Shown here one piece after another: positions 44,631 to 57,638 of a stretch of DNA of 64,000 nt. How positions within the stretch are numbered: position 1 is the first letter of the stretch; the number at the start of each line of letters is the position of its first letter. Position numbers and translations under genes: made by a program. Under the pieces are notes generated by a model. That model had not been told where the DNA came from. It saw only the letters and a list, made by a program, of their open reading frames with translations, and did not search any database. Origin of the DNA: Cryoendolithus antarcticus (taxonomy: Eukaryota; Ascomycota; Dothideomycetes; Cladosporiales; Cladosporiaceae); NCBI GenBank assembly GCA_002077065.1, contig NAJO01000017.1:310001-374000 (forward strand), read 5' to 3'.

Positions 44631-44811
44631 GAGATCATCACTACGGCTGGGCGATGAGTAAAGTAGAACGAGAAATACTAAGTCTATGTATCATCAGCCC
44701 GTGCACCCTGTACACCCTTGCAACGACATGTCCATGTTCACAAACAACGAAAGCATCCCGCAAACGCTACACTATACCCACAAGTTCTCCCATACCTCAA
44801 GCGACAGCTTC

Positions 44812-47800
44812 CTAAGCCCTCGCGAGCCTCTTGAGCACCTCCTCCTTCTCAGCCACAGGCAACATACTCAGCACCTGCGCAACACCAGCCAAGCCACCCT
44901 CCTTGTTACCCCTCAGCAGAGACGCAACATCATAAGCCACAGCCTCCATCTTGATCTTCTCGATCTTCTCCGCGACAACCTTGCGGTTCTCCTCAAACCA
45001 AAGCGCGACGTTCATATCGTCGGTGCCGAACTTAGGCTGTCCGAACCACGCCTCAAGAGTCTTGAGGTTCTGGGAGCGCGAGACGAGCTCCTTGGAGGAT
45101 GCAGTCGCCATGCGCTTGAGGACGTACTCTTCGTTCAAACGGCGGCGGAGACGCCAGTAGAAGAATCGCCTTGCATTCTTCCATTGCAGCGGCATGCGGA
45201 TCGTATCCTTGGCTTGCATACGGCCGGCGCGGTCATGCAGATCGGCGTATTGCAGGGAGATCTGGAGGTAGACGGGCAGGAGCAGGGTCTCACGCTCAGT
45301 CATCTGATCCTTGATCTTCTTCTGCTCTTCGGGTGTGAGAGTCTTCTCGAGCGAGCGGCGCTTGAGGTCGCCGTATGCCGGGTCGAGGCGGGCCATGGTC
45401 TCGAGTTGGCGCTCTTTGCGGTATTTGATACCGACGATACCTTCGGGCTCGAGGACACCACCGCGGGCCTCTTCGTCGGCATACATCTCCATGAATTGCG
45501 GGTTGATCGTGGGATCGACGACGACCTGTGTATTGTCAGTATTGTGTTACCAATGTTGGAAATAGCTTCACTTACCCATGAACCTCCACGCAACTCGCCA
45601 AACGGCGGGATGTACACGAACACCGGCTGCTCGTACTTGACAAGCGCATCGACAATGTAGGACCCATACTTGAGCACCTCATTGTACATGTCTCTCTGAC
45701 CACCGGAGAAACCACGCCAATTGGCCAAGATCATCAACGGCAATTGCTCGCCGTGGTTGAAATCCTTGATCGCCTGTGCAGTCTTGAAGGCCGAGTTCGG
45801 GTACCACACACCACCGGCCTCATTCGTGACCTGCTCGATGGAGTCTGGGTTGGCAGGGTCGGCAGGCGTGACGTTCTCGACAGAACGAGTCTCAACACCA
45901 ATGACACCGATCGGAATGCCACCGAGGCGTGCACGGCCGACGACGACAGTGCGGGCCCAGCCACCAAGAGACTCTTCGAAGGAGTTTTTATCAAATAGAC
46001 CAGAGAGGAACCCGTCCGGTGACTGATTTCCAGCGATCAAGTGCCTTACATCGTAAGGCTGCTTCTGTGGCGGGAAGAACGTGATGTCGCGGTCCCAAGA
46101 ATCGGCGCTAGGTGAGATGGGTACAGGGCTGCCCTTCTTGTCGGGCACAAACGACATCCACTTGACGATCTTGGAGACACCCTCGAAGTCGTCATTGGCA
46201 GTCATGTGCGAGACACCGTTCTTGTACATGATCTGCGTGCCACCGAGTTGCAAGTTGGAGGTGTACACCTCACGACCGAGAAGCTTGTTGATGGCGGGCG
46301 CACCGGTGAGGATGATTGGCTGGCCTTCGATTTGAATTGCTCGCTGACCGAGACGGACGAGATAGGCACCGATGCCGACTGATCGGCAAGTGACGAGTGT
46401 GACCGTGAAAATGTCTTCGTATGCGCGTGCGGTCTCACCAGCGATCAAGCCAGAGCCCTTCAAGCACTCCACACCGAGACCCTCTTCGGCGCCAATGATG
46501 GTAGTGATGACATGTCGTGTCTCACCGCCAACCTTGACCTCCTTCGTCTGGACAGCCTTGAGCGCACCGTCCTCGAATCGTGCCTTCTTCTCGGATGTCA
46601 AGTAAAGGTACTCAAAGCCAGCCTCAGGCCTGGATTCATCCTTCCATGCAACAGAGAAGTGAGGGATGAGCTCTTCAGCCATGCCAATGCGTGCACCAGA
46701 GTTGGCAGAGAGGTAAATTCTCGGGATACCGAGCTTGCGTGCAAGCTCAGAGCACTTGTGGAAGAACTTATCTTCCTGTGGGCCGAAGGATCCGATCTTG
46801 AAGGTGATATCGTTGGCGATGATGATGAAGCGACGACCGCGAGGGTACTCGGGTGTCTTCGCAGTGACGAGCCAGCCGATCATGCCGATGGTGTTGGTGC
46901 CAGGATCACGGTTGACCTCAGCGAGCTGGTCGTGCTCGTCAAGCACAAGCTCGCTGTACTCGATGCAATCGCCTTGCACAGGCTTCTTGTCCTTGAGACC
47001 AGGATGAAGCTCTACTATGGCCTTCCAGCTGTTCTCGATAGCTTGCCTGAAGAGCTCCGGGAAGTCGTACACGTACTGCGTACCCATGATATGGGCCTTG
47101 TATCGCTTCGGCTGCAGCGCGCCCTTGGTCTCGTAGGGAGCAGACACGGGTCGCAGGTGCATTGAGCCGAATTTTGTCGTACCGCCGATGTAGTGGAACA
47201 ACCATTGGCCACCCTTGTCGGACTTACGCTCCTCGTACAACTCGACCTGCACTATATAGCCAGAGGTGTTCGTGATGATGACGCGCAGAGGGTAGGGCGC
47301 GCCAGTCTCCGGGTTCGTGCAGATGATCCTAATCTCGGCACCAGTCACACGAAGTCTCCATGCGCGGCGACCGAAGCGATCCAAGAACGTACCCAGGGCT
47401 TCCTCGACCTCCTTCGGCTGTAATGGGAAAACGGCAGAGAAGTTGATAAAGATGTGGTTCATGTCAGAGTTGTTGTTACCAACGATCTCCATAGCGTCCA
47501 GAATGTCCGTCATCAAGCGATCAGCTTCGGAGATCATGTACTCGGCGGTCGGGATATCCTCGCGCAGACGTCCTGGTCGGACGACAGCGCGTGTGAAGTA
47601 GCGCTTGTCGTTCTCTGCGTTCTTGCCGATAGCCTCGTACATGTGGATGCCGCGGTTCTCGGTGAAGACAGGCTTGATGTGGAACTTTGACAAACGTCCC
47701 AACTCAAGCTGGAAAGCGGTGGCGGGCTCGCTGTGCCGAATGCTGGCGTCTTCCTCGTATGCAGGCCCGCGGAAGGTGTAGTAACCTGGGTAAGTGCCGT

Positions 47801-50800
47801 CCTTGTGACCGCAGATGAATGTCAAGCGGCGAACACGTCGTGAGAGCAGCTCGTCACGGTACTCGTTGACAATGGGTATCAAGCGCGCGAGGATCTCCTT
47901 GTCATCTTGGCTCTCGGCATCGCGGACAGCGACATTGCACACGGCAGTAAGGTCGTCGTTGGACTCTAGCTTTGGCGCCTGCGGAGTGCGACGCTTGCTC
48001 AGATCGGCCATGAGGCTGCCACCGTTCTTCTCCTTCTCCCCGCTGACTGGGAAGACCTCAAGAGCCTTCATGAGTACCTCGTCAATCTCGTCGAGGTACT
48101 GCACAGGCACGACCGCACCCTTGCGAGTAGGCTCAGTGCCTTGTGCTTGTCGCGTAAGGTAGCTCATGTCGCTAAGCGAAGTCACTCTAGCAAAGCCTTC
48201 CGCCGGTGTACCCGGTGTCGAAGGATGCGACGACTCGATTGGCAGGCCGAATGCGGACTCGCCAACCTTTCGTAGTGAGAAGTCCCAGGTAAGCACGTAA
48301 GGCGTATCGTTCTCCGTGACGTAGTCGATCGAAGTAAGCTGGTACGCGCGGTATGCACGACGAGTGTAGACCTCCAGCGCCGCAAGTGACACCCACGGGT
48401 CCTGGTGGACGAAAAACTGTGGCAGGACATCGAATACAGTATATTTCGAGTCGACCACCTCCTTGATGATGTCGAAGTTCGGCGCCCGGTGGTCCCAGCC
48501 AGACTCGCCATACCTTGACTCCAAGACCGAAGAGCGCAAGATGTGTTCCATCTGGGATGTGCGCTCCTCGAGCGAAGGCATGGCGCACTGAATGAGCAGC
48601 TCTCGCGCCTTGAGTGCGACCTTTGCTGTTGCGCGACCCTCGAGCTCTGCCAGAATCTGCAGAGATGGCTTGAAGTACTTGGCCACGTTGCCGACATTTG
48701 GCAGGTTGGGTCGGTATGCTTGCAGGATCTCGACCATAAGATTGTTCTTCGCGCTTACTCTGGTATGCGACAACACAATGTTAACAACATTGCTGACCTT
48801 CTCCTTGTTAGCATCGCGCAGGGCGAGGATGACCTCCTCATCTCTCGTCTGCCTCGAAGCAAAGATGCTCTCCACAGATGAGTATTGCTCGAACAATGAG
48901 ACGAAAACGCCAAGCTCGTGCGCCTTGAGGCCGTCCGAGTACTTTGTCATGATGGCCAAGATGGGCGAAAGTGAGCCTCGGAGCAGATCGGCATCACCTG
49001 CGGACACGGTCTCTTGCACGAATTTGTCGAAGACCTTCTGCAGTGGCTTGGCAGGGAACTCAGAGCCACGCGAGTGTGCTCGGTCGACAGTCTGCTCGAA
49101 AAGAGTGTCCAGCTTCTGCGGCATGCGAGAGTGCAGAGCGGAGGCTTGTGCGCGCCATTCGGCGTAAGGTAGCTCAGGATCGCGAAGGACCGCAATGAGG
49201 TCCTTGACGGTCTGCTTCATGACCATCTGGTTGTCGTAGCCCTGGAGAATGTCTTGCAGCACACCCATGAGGTACGCGTACTTTTGTGGCGGCTTGGCAC
49301 CGGGCACAACAGGTGGACCGATGTCAGGAAGCTGATCCAGGAACGGCTGTGCGGACTTGACCTTTGACGGGTCATCGAGCGCAAGTATGCCAATAACGTC
49401 ACCAGCCTCGAGGGTTGCGCCAGGTTGCTTGATAAGGTTGACCAGGCCGTCCTCGAGTGCGACAAGTGGGAGGTACATCTTCATGACCTCGACTTCGGCG
49501 AATGTCTGACCCTTGCTCACGTGCTCGCCGTTCTCGACCGTGAACTTGACAAGCTTACCTGGCGAAGGTGTGCGGAGCTGTGTAGGATCGTTCTCTTGCT
49601 CGAGCAGGCACGTCTTGCCATCGACAGACATGCGAATGGCACCCACCTCCTCCTTCCAGTAGACGCTGTGAGAGTGACCGCCAAGCAGGACAAGGAGACC
49701 ACCATCGGAGAGTGCTCGTGTGCCAACGACAGCTCGGCTTCCGTTGATGAACAGAGTGTAGCTGTCCACGCTCGACCGCGTTACGGTGAACTTGTATTTC
49801 ATTCCATCGTAGATGAACTCGATCGGGAACACCGTCTTGAGCACATCTTTGCTGGGTACCTGACCCTTCTCGAGTCCAGTGCGGTATTCTCCGATGCACT
49901 TCTCGGCGGCCATGTGTGCCTTGGTGACAGCTCCGCAGACAATCGCCTTCATCGGATCAGGGCGCTCGGCTGTGAGCTTCTTGCTGATTAGCTCATCGAG
50001 CCAGCCGGTCGTAATTGTGTTGTCCTCGAAGGCAGGTGTCTCAAGCAGTTTGATCAAGTATTCCACCGTTGTCCTAAAATCACCACGAATGCTCAGCTCT
50101 TTCAAGGCTACGACCATGTGCTTTCGGGATGCTTGTCGGCTCTCGCCGTAGGCGAAGATGTGACCGAACTGGGAATCTGCGAAGTTGTGAATCGCTGATG
50201 CAGCGCTGACGGAGAAGTAACCCCAGACGTTGGAGCTGGACCTGAAGTTGAGCTCGTGCATAGTACCGGATGAAGGCTTGAAGCCCTCGCCAGGATCCTC
50301 AGATGTAATACGACAAGCCGTGCAGTGCCCCTTGGGTTGTGGTCGTCGCTGATTGACGACTGAGCCCTCCTTCTCGAAGTTGAAGTCGATCTCAGTCGAT
50401 GAGTGCGGGTCAGATCCGTAGAGCAAGCGAATGTCACGGATGCGGTGAAGAGGGATACCCATGGCAACTTGCAGCTGGGCAGCTGGAAGATTCACACCGG
50501 ACACCATCTCGGTGGTAGGATGCTCGACCTGGAGACGAGGGTTGAGCTCGAGGAAGTAGAAGCTGTCCTCAGCGTGCGAGTAGAGGTACTCGACTGTACC
50601 AGCAGAGACGTATCCGACGAGTCTGCCAAGTGAGACAGCTGCCTTCTCCATCTCTCGGAAGACCTTGGGCCCGGCGATCGTGACTGGCGCCTCCTCGATG
50701 ATTTTTTGATGTCTTCGCTGGACGGAACAATCACGTCCGAAGAGCGAAATGTTGTTGCCATACTGGTCAGCGAGAAGTTGTACCTCCAAATGTCGGGCAT

Positions 50801-51811
50801 TGCCAGCCAGCTTCATGATGAAGATGGGCGAACCGGGTATCTCGCTTGCAGCCTCCTTGTACAAAGCCGCGAAGCGCTCTTCGCTATCGACCTTTCGGAT
50901 ACCCTTGCCACCACCTCCTTCTGATGCTTTGACCATGACAGGGAAGCCAATGCGCTTTGCGGCGACCAGACCCTCCTCTGCGTTGTTAACACATCCTTTG
51001 GCGTATGTCTCATCATCGACTGTAACGATGCCGTTGTTGCCTGTGATAACCTTGTCCACGCCTGTGCCTGACCAGGGAATGCAAGGCACCTTCGCGTGCT
51101 GTGCAACGATCGTGGAGGAAATCTTGTCACCAAGCGAGCGCATGGCTGATCCAGGAGGCCCAATGAAGACAATCTTGTGAGGTGATGCCGCGAGCGACTC
51201 GGGTAACTTCGGGTTTTCTGAGGCATGTCCCCTATCGAGAACTTAGTTCCAGCTCTCTGCAAGTCACGTTCATGTTTTCTTACCATCCTGCCCACACAGC
51301 ATGTACGCCCATACGCTCCGCCACGTCCACGATCAGTTCCACGTTGGCATAGTTGTTGTTGTTCGTGCCACCCGGCACTTCGACGTATTTGTCGGCCATG
51401 CGAATATAATCGGCATTAGCACCCAAGTCCTCAGGCGTGGCCATGACCACGAATTGGATGGCCTTCTCATCGCCGAAGGTCTCGTACGCCCATTTCCGCA
51501 CTGATCGAATCTCCTTGACTGCCGCAATACCGTTGTTTGCAATCAGAATCTGTCGTCATGTCAGAATTCGCTACGCTTTGTCTCGTCAGCTGCTAGATAC
51601 TCACACTCGTGATGACCGTGTGCCCATCGCTCGCCGCTACAAAGTCCTTCACCTTGCTCGGTGGTGCTCGCGACAACTCGTTGCCACCGATGAAATGATC
51701 CGCAAGATCGAATTTTGACGAATAGCTCGCCTTCTCGCCATTAGTGTGACCGTTGGTCTTTGGCGTCGCTCCGCCTACTGCGTCCGCCATGTTGCGGTCC
51801 GTCGTGTTCAT
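44812..51811 (-). CDS. acc1: Acetyl-CoA carboxylase (multifunctional)
   Basis: Makes malonyl-CoA for fatty-acid synthesis and elongation; biotin enzyme of the cytosol. Four exons: 51811-51605, 51549-51284, 51231-45576 and 45525-44812; introns 55, 52 and 50 nt; 2280 aa, the usual fungal length. Biotin carboxylase: [45 protein letters not shown] (ATP-grasp), [25 protein letters not shown]. Biotin carrier: [17 protein letters not shown] with the biotinylated Lys near 742. Central regulatory region, then the carboxyltransferase halves: [87 protein letters not shown]. Two in-frame ATGs (51811 and 51790) could start the protein. Confidence 0.97.
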
Positions 51812-53169
51812 ACAATGGTGCTAGATTCGGCCAAAGGAAAGAAACAGCGAAATGCTGGGTATAAGCACTATCGCTGCTGAAGGCTCAATTATGTGCTGTA
51901 ATCGTGAGAGTTGCGCGGACGAGAATAGGAGTCCAGCTGCAGTGCCTCGAAATGTAGCTGAGATTCTTCAAAGTCCCCCAATGTCCGGAAGTGACGTGGG
52001 GTCCGCTGTTGCGGCTTCTTCGCGAATATCGTATGTGGTCCGGTGAGAGGGTGTATGACCACGAGACTACTCGCGAGGGAATGATGATAATGCAGACGTA
52101 GGGAGTGAATGTTGCAGGGAGGGGGAGGAAAGTGGGAAGGGAAGGATCTGGTGAGGGCTATCGGTATATCCTATCCACTGCCCCCAATGAGTTGTCCAAA
52201 GCTCTTCGACGCACGGACAAGTCAACAGATCTCCCAAGCCAAAAGCGGATACAGCTGACTTCGGAACAGATGCACCAAGCCATCAACGAGGGACCCCCAT
52301 CAAATCACCGGCTGCATGGTCGCGAGATGCTCGCGCCGGGCCCACGGCACTGCAGGTCGAGGATCCTCATATTGCTGCAAGGCTGACCACCAACACCAGC
52401 AAGACACTATCGCTTCCTTCGAGAGGTACTTCGCCTCCATCGCGCTAATCATCTACTCTCGTGTACAGAAGACTCGACGTTGAGCCAACGCGCGCATATC
52501 CAGCCATTGCGGAGTACATGCACACTCCAAGACCCTAGTCCAAGGTACAGTACATAATTTCTGGTGGACCTCCGGTTGAGGTCATCAACCATGCAGGCAC
52601 CGTCACCGAAAACCTCCGCAGCTTTCCCCAACATTGGCGAAGCTCTCAACCGGAGTCAACTGGTGGAGTTATGGCATAGAGATCATGCCCACATTGAGCC
52701 TCTTTGTTCCTCGCGCACGTTTGGCAAATGTGAAGATGCTGCGACACTTGTACGTATCGCATGGACGAATAATGAGGCTGATGATGGAAGGAAGCACGGG
52801 CGCTCGGAGGAGGAAGAAGAGCGGATAGGGATCTGCGGGCGCTAGATAAACATAGAAGCACGCGACCCGGCGCCCGAGTACCACGACCCTTCGATTTCTT
52901 CCCTGATTGTAAAGTATGTGTCTACGCAATCCTTCGAGGTCATTGCGCTCGGCTTCGGATAATGTATCGTGAAGTAATCTCCAAAAAAAATAACAGCGTT
53001 GCAATGAGCTTCACTGAGTAGCGTTGTGCTCGTGTGCGGACTGGTAGTACAATCGGCTCTCCGTGCACGCCGGAGATGGTCTGCTAGTGGTGCATTTACA
53101 TAGGGCTGAATGTGCAGTTTGCGACACATGATCTTGTGCAGTGGTGCTTGATCCAAGCGTATCCAATGC
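51812..53169. other. Intergenic: ACC1 promoter side and ALY/REF 3' side
   Basis: 1358 bp upstream of ACC1. It should contain the ACC1 promoter and the 3' UTR of the export-adaptor gene. Several frames of 60-110 codons on both strands overlap each other and lack family resemblance. No sterol-element or Ino2/4-type site was identified with confidence. Confidence 0.4.
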
Positions 53170-54700
53170 TTATTCGATCATGTCGATGTCGTCGTCCACA
53201 GCCGCTGGCGCTGTAGTCGCAGCCGCTGTGCTTCCAGTCCCGTTCTGCGCCTTCCCCGCACTTCCATTCTGAGAACCACCGCCGCCACCGAAGTAGTCAT
53301 CCATCTCGGCGTCCAGCTGCTCGGCGGTCTTCACTCCTCTACGTCCGCCACCTCGAGGTGCGCCATCGGTACCTCTTCCTCCTCTGCCTCCACCACGAGT
53401 GCCGTCCTCACGTCGTGCACCGGGTCGCCTTCCACGCTCGCGTCCTCCGCCACGTCCGACGGGTGACCGTGAGTCCCTCTGCCCAGGTACGTAGCGATCG
53501 ATATTGTCGGGTACGCGTAGCAGCCTGTCCTTCTCCGGGCTATAGCTTCTTTCCGGCCTGCCTCCCCTTCCACCTCGTCTCCCTACAGGCTCGCGGCTAT
53601 CGTCCCTACTGCTGGGTCCATTGTCAATGCGGTCGAATAGACTTCTCGCTGGCCGTTCCACCCGTTCGAAAAGGGAGCCTTTGCTCGGTGCTGCTCGTGG
53701 CCCCGTAGCTGGTCCACCCGGCATAAGCGTAAGGCGAATTGGCTGGCCATGCGCGTTTGCACCATCATACTCGCGGATTGCGTCGCGAGCATCGCGTGGG
53801 TCGACGTAGGTGATGAAAGCTGTGCCTTGAGAGCGGTCCATGCGGTCGTACAGCATCTGAGCCGATTCCACTGGGCCAATGCGCTCGAAGAGTTCCTATG
53901 AAGGTTAGACAGCGCTTGTAGCAATGCCAACCTGGGGTGACTGTACCTTTATGTCCTTCTCTTGGATGTCGTAGTGGATGTTGTCGACCCGTATCTTCTT
54001 GGCCTCGCTACTACGTGTCAGTGAGATCCTGCAGTCAATGTTTTAGCTGTCACTCACGGCTCACGTGCTCGTGTATCGACGGCCGCTGGAGGCGCCCGGT
54101 CATCATAGCCGTAATCACCACCACGGCCTCCTCTGCGGTCGTGTCGATCCTCCTCGAACCGGTCGTGTACCCAGTCGCTGCAAGTCTCATCAGTAACTCA
54201 CCACGAGCTGACTGTGGTGTTGTATACTCACGTGTCGAGGTGTGCTGCGTCTTCGCGTCGTGGCTACAAAGGGAGGTTAGGTCAGTGTCGTCTCGGGTGG
54301 ATCCGCCGGTCGAGATCGCTGGCGAGCGGAGCTCAGGTCGATGTCACTACGGAAGAGGATGCACCTGAAACACATTGGCTTGTCAGCGCTGCATCTCGTG
54401 TGCTGTGCGCAGCCCCATGCGGGTTTTTGCTGTGAAGCCTTTCCCAATGCGCCCCCTCATTGCTATGCCTACTAACCTTTCTTACGCCATCGCGAGGATA
54501 CTCTTCTCTGCGCGGTGCTCTCGGAGGAGGAGCTCGTCGATCGCCTCTATCAGCTCTGTCGCCCCGATCTCCTCTGTCGTTACGGTCACCTCCTCGCCCA
54601 CCTCTGCGAGCCTGAGATCTTGATCAGCGTTGCCTCAATGACCAAGTCTATAGCAACATACCGGTCGCTCCGATATGATCTCGTCAAGTGATCGATCCAT
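53170..54700 (-). CDS. ALY/REF mRNA export adaptor (Yra1/Mlo3-like)
   Basis: RNA-binding adaptor that hands mRNA to the export receptor Mex67. Six exons: 54700-54662, 54611-54477, 54263-54232, 54177-54058, 54010-53947 and 53895-53170 (371 aa). Exon 1 encodes MDRSLDEIISERP, the N-terminal REF box. Exon 2 is an RG/DR-rich stretch; exons 3-4 give ..EDAAHLDTDWVHDRFEED... The single RRM runs through exons 5-6 (KKIRVDNIHYDIQEKDIKEL, SQGTAFITYVDPRDARDAIR, GQPIRLTLM). Then come an RGG-rich region and the C-terminal box TAEQLDAEMDDYF, the second REF box. Intron 2 is 213 nt, against 47-54 nt for the others. Its donor is ambiguous: GTAAGA lies 9 nt upstream of GTTAGT, both in phase. Confidence 0.9.
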
Positions 54701-55000
54701 GGTGTCTACAAACAATATATAGCTCCCTTGTGCCAAATTGGGTCGAGAGTGAACTTCTGGAGAGCTGGTATCCAGAGCACTGAGGTTCTGCGGGAGTGAC
54801 CGTTTAAACTAAAAGCTTGATCCGCAGCCACGGGTTTGCTCTCTGATGGACCAGGTGGCTTTCTTCCTTTTGCTGGATCAAAGCAAACGCTTCCAACAGC
54901 GCCACCTGGCTCATAGTGAGTGGTCAAACGCGATCATATACGTCTAGTCCCTAGTCTTGTACACTGGCCTGGCTCTCAGCGGCTGCCACAGCCTTGCGCC
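54701..55000. promoter_or_regulatory. Divergent promoter region, ALY/REF / isochorismatase-fold gene
   Basis: 300 bp between the two start codons. It must hold both promoters; no known motif recognised. Confidence 0.4.
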
Positions 55001-55774
55001 ATGCATGCGAAGCGCGTACATGCATCTCCGTATGAGTGGCCTCACGAGGGCGCTCTGAGTTCCCAGACGACAGCGCTGCTCATCATCGACATGCAGCGAG
55101 ATTGTAAGTACACGACAGAACTCAGCATCTTGTCTCAGCTTCTTCCCTTGTCCCGATCCGTCTGATCTTCCTTCCAAGTCTGCGAAGAAGGCGGCTACCT
55201 CACTCACCAGGGCTACTCTGTTGCTGCCACTCGTGCCATCATACCAACGCTGCAGAATCTGCTGGCTGTCTTCCGACGGCAGGGACACCCTATCTTCCAC
55301 ACTTGCGAAGGCCACCGCGCAGACCTCTCCGATCTTCCCTCTCGCGAGCTCTTCCGATCACGCAATAATTCGTCAGGTCTAGGCATTGGCGACCCTGGAC
55401 CACTAGGACGTCTGCTCGTTCGCGGTGAGGCAGGTCACGACTTTACACCGGAGCTGTATCCTCTGCCAGGCGAGCCGATAATCGACAAGCCCGGCAAGGG
55501 AGCATTCACGAATACCGATTTTGACCTGCTGCTGAGGGTGAAGGGAGTGAGAAATTTGATCATCTGTGGAGTGACGACGGATGTCTGCGTAAGTACTACT
55601 ATGAGGGAGGCCAACGATCGAGGGTATGACTGTCTGCTAGTCGAGGACTGCTGTGCTGCTTCGAGCAAAACGTTGCACTTGGCTGCTATGGAGATGGTGA
55701 AGACTGAGGGTGGAATCTTCGGTGCCGTTGCGAAGGCGAGCAATGTCATTGCGGTCCTGGAGAGTTCTTCATAG
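55001..55774 (+). CDS. Isochorismatase-fold cysteine hydrolase
   Basis: Amidohydrolase of the isochorismatase-like family (nicotinamidase, RutB, biuret hydrolase and relatives). Exons 55001-55103 and 55179-55774 with a 75-nt intron give 232 aa. The intron restores ALLIIDMQRD/FCEEGGYL, with the catalytic Asp in IDMQRDF. The Lys is probably in IDKPGKGAF and the nucleophile Cys in GVTTDVCVSTT. HTCEGHRADLSDLP and GPLGRLLVRGEAGHDFTPEL resemble ureidoacrylate/biuret-type hydrolases more than true isochorismatases. A nitrogen-salvage role is therefore inferred; the substrate is not determined. No targeting signal. Confidence 0.9.
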
Positions 55775-56294
55775 CGCCTTCTTCATAGCGCCTCGGTATG
55801 GACTCTGTCTTCGGGGTCCTCGTTGTGCCTGAGTTCCAACCATCATCGCCAGTGAGCACATCTGACCTCGCGCTTGGCGAACGGAATTATCGCTCTATGC
55901 TTCCGTGACTAACCCGGTCTCCCCCGACCAGGATCATCAGCTGACCCCACATCCGCGTTCCCCACACACAAGATCAATTACAAGTGACTGTACTGGTGCT
56001 CGACATATAACATTGTTGTCCAGAACAATCACACCGCCGTGCTCACGTGTCAACGCTTACCGTCCTCACGATCACGATCGCAGTCAAAGCCAGCTTCATG
56101 GACTTCCGAGCCAGTATCCATCTATCATTCACTGACCGCTCCCACACACCCATACGATAGCTCGAGGCTGCCAGCGAGTCATTGTGACTCATTGACTTGA
56201 ACATACCCAACCACACAGAAGGGCGTTTCTTGGAGGCTCTTTGGGAAGATTTCTCAGGCCTCTCTAACTCAGCAAAAACCGAGTGTAATCAACC
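55775..56294. other. Intergenic region
   Basis: 520 bp between two plus-strand genes; C/A-rich near the downstream start. No feature recognised. Confidence 0.4.
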
Positions 56295-57638
56295 ATGCAC
56301 GACCTTCGCAAGCAAGTCCTGCTCGAGAGCGGCAAAACCCAGTCTCGCAAGCAGCGCTCAAAGCAAGGCACACCCGCTGCCAGCAGCGCAGGCTCACCTA
56401 CACCGTCACGGAGTGGCTCACGCGTACCTTCGCGCAATGTATCGGACGACGAGAGTGAAGGCAGCGACGCCTCGGCGTGGGGCACAACAAGCCTCGAGGA
56501 TCTTCAGCATGAGGAGGATGCGCATACACCTGCCGATGTGGTGATCGCGGACCTGTATCAGCGGATTGACGCGATATGCGATCGCAAGCGGAGCTCAGCC
56601 GAGGGGAGGGAGATCGCGCTGGCTGGACTCGGGGTGGACCTGCAGCGGTATGTTGCGAAAGCTGAGCTGGGGAGGAAGCTGGATGAGCTTGTGCCGGCAA
56701 TAATGAAGAGTGTCAAGGCTGGCCAGTCGGATAAGGAGACTGTGCAGGCACTGAAGGCACTCGCTCTGATCTTGGTCACTTCTACGGGCGAAGCGCTGTA
56801 CACCTCTACGGCTCGGACTGTTCAGTCTTTGGTTACGGACTCGCCTGAGCCAACTATTAAACATGCAGCAATTCAAGCCTTCGGTACCATAGCCTTTTTT
56901 GGCGACGCGCCTGAAGACGACATCGAAGAGTCCATGGACCTCCTTCTCGAGATTATCTCCTCAGACGGTTCCTCGATAGACTGCCCCGACAATGCCTCGA
57001 TCGTCACGGCCGCACTCCAGACCTGGGGTCTCCTAGCGACGAAGATTCAAGACCTCGAAGACATCACCGAAGGCGCCATGGAAGCCTTCACCGACCAGCT
57101 GCAGTCCTCTGACGCAGAGGTGCAAATCGCAGCAGGCGAGGATATCGCCTTTCTCTTCGAGCGTAGCTACACCGAAGCGGAGGAAGACGAGGCGCCACCA
57201 TCACCTAGCTCAGACTCCTCGGACCATGCCAACGGTAACGGGCCACATATGATTCAACGCTACACCGCCCATCGACAGCCTGAGCTCCTAATCTCGCAAC
57301 TCGAAGCTCTCGCTCAGGTGTCCTCGAAACGTCTCTCGAAGAAGTCCCGGCGCGCGCTGCATCAGACATTTTCGGACGTGCTGGCTACCGTCGAAAAGCC
57401 TACGCGAGGACCAAGATACAGCAAGGCGCTCGATGAGGACGGTAGGGAGTACGGAAGTCGACTGAACGTTGCTGTAGGCGGCAAGGGAGGGCGTAGCTGG
57501 GTGATAGACAAGTGGTGGATGTACCTGCGGTTAGGCGCGCTACGGACAGTGCTGCAGGGCGGGCTACTAGTGCATTTGGAGGGGAATGAGGGTGTAAGGG
57601 ACGCCTTGGAGCAGGAGTTTGCAGGCATTGAAGGGTAA
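56295..57638 (+). CDS. IFRD (interferon-related developmental regulator) family protein
   Basis: Armadillo-like protein of the IFRD1/IFRD2 family; in animals these act in transcriptional co-regulation and ribosome hibernation. Single exon, 447 aa. A Ser/Arg-rich N terminus (MHDLRKQVLLESGKTQSRKQ) matches the family start. Helical repeats follow from ~residue 75: LYQRIDAICDRKRSSAEGRE, LVPAIMKSVKAGQSDKETVQ, AIQAFGTIAFFG, ALQTWGLLAT, VQIAAGEDIAFLFERS. A C-terminal IFRD-C-like block has KKSRRALHQTFSDVL and SWVIDKWWMYLRLGALRTVL. The fungal function is not known to me. Confidence 0.9.
   Translation: MHDLRKQVLLESGKTQSRKQRSKQGTPAASSAGSPTPSRSGSRVPSRNVSDDESEGSDASAWGTTSLEDLQHEEDAHTPADVVIADLYQRIDAICDRKRSSAEGREIALAGLGVDLQRYVAKAELGRKLDELVPAIMKSVKAGQSDKETVQALKALALILVTSTGEALYTSTARTVQSLVTDSPEPTIKHAAIQAFGTIAFFGDAPEDDIEESMDLLLEIISSDGSSIDCPDNASIVTAALQTWGLLATKIQDLEDITEGAMEAFTDQLQSSDAEVQIAAGEDIAFLFERSYTEAEEDEAPPSPSSDSSDHANGNGPHMIQRYTAHRQPELLISQLEALAQVSSKRLSKKSRRALHQTFSDVLATVEKPTRGPRYSKALDEDGREYGSRLNVAVGGKGGRSWVIDKWWMYLRLGALRTVLQGGLLVHLEGNEGVRDALEQEFAGIEG

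Noticed and set aside
44686..45660. 324-codon plus-strand frame opposite the ACC1 3' end
   Set aside because: Overlaps the conserved carboxyltransferase C terminus and its intron; Leu-rich antisense artefact.
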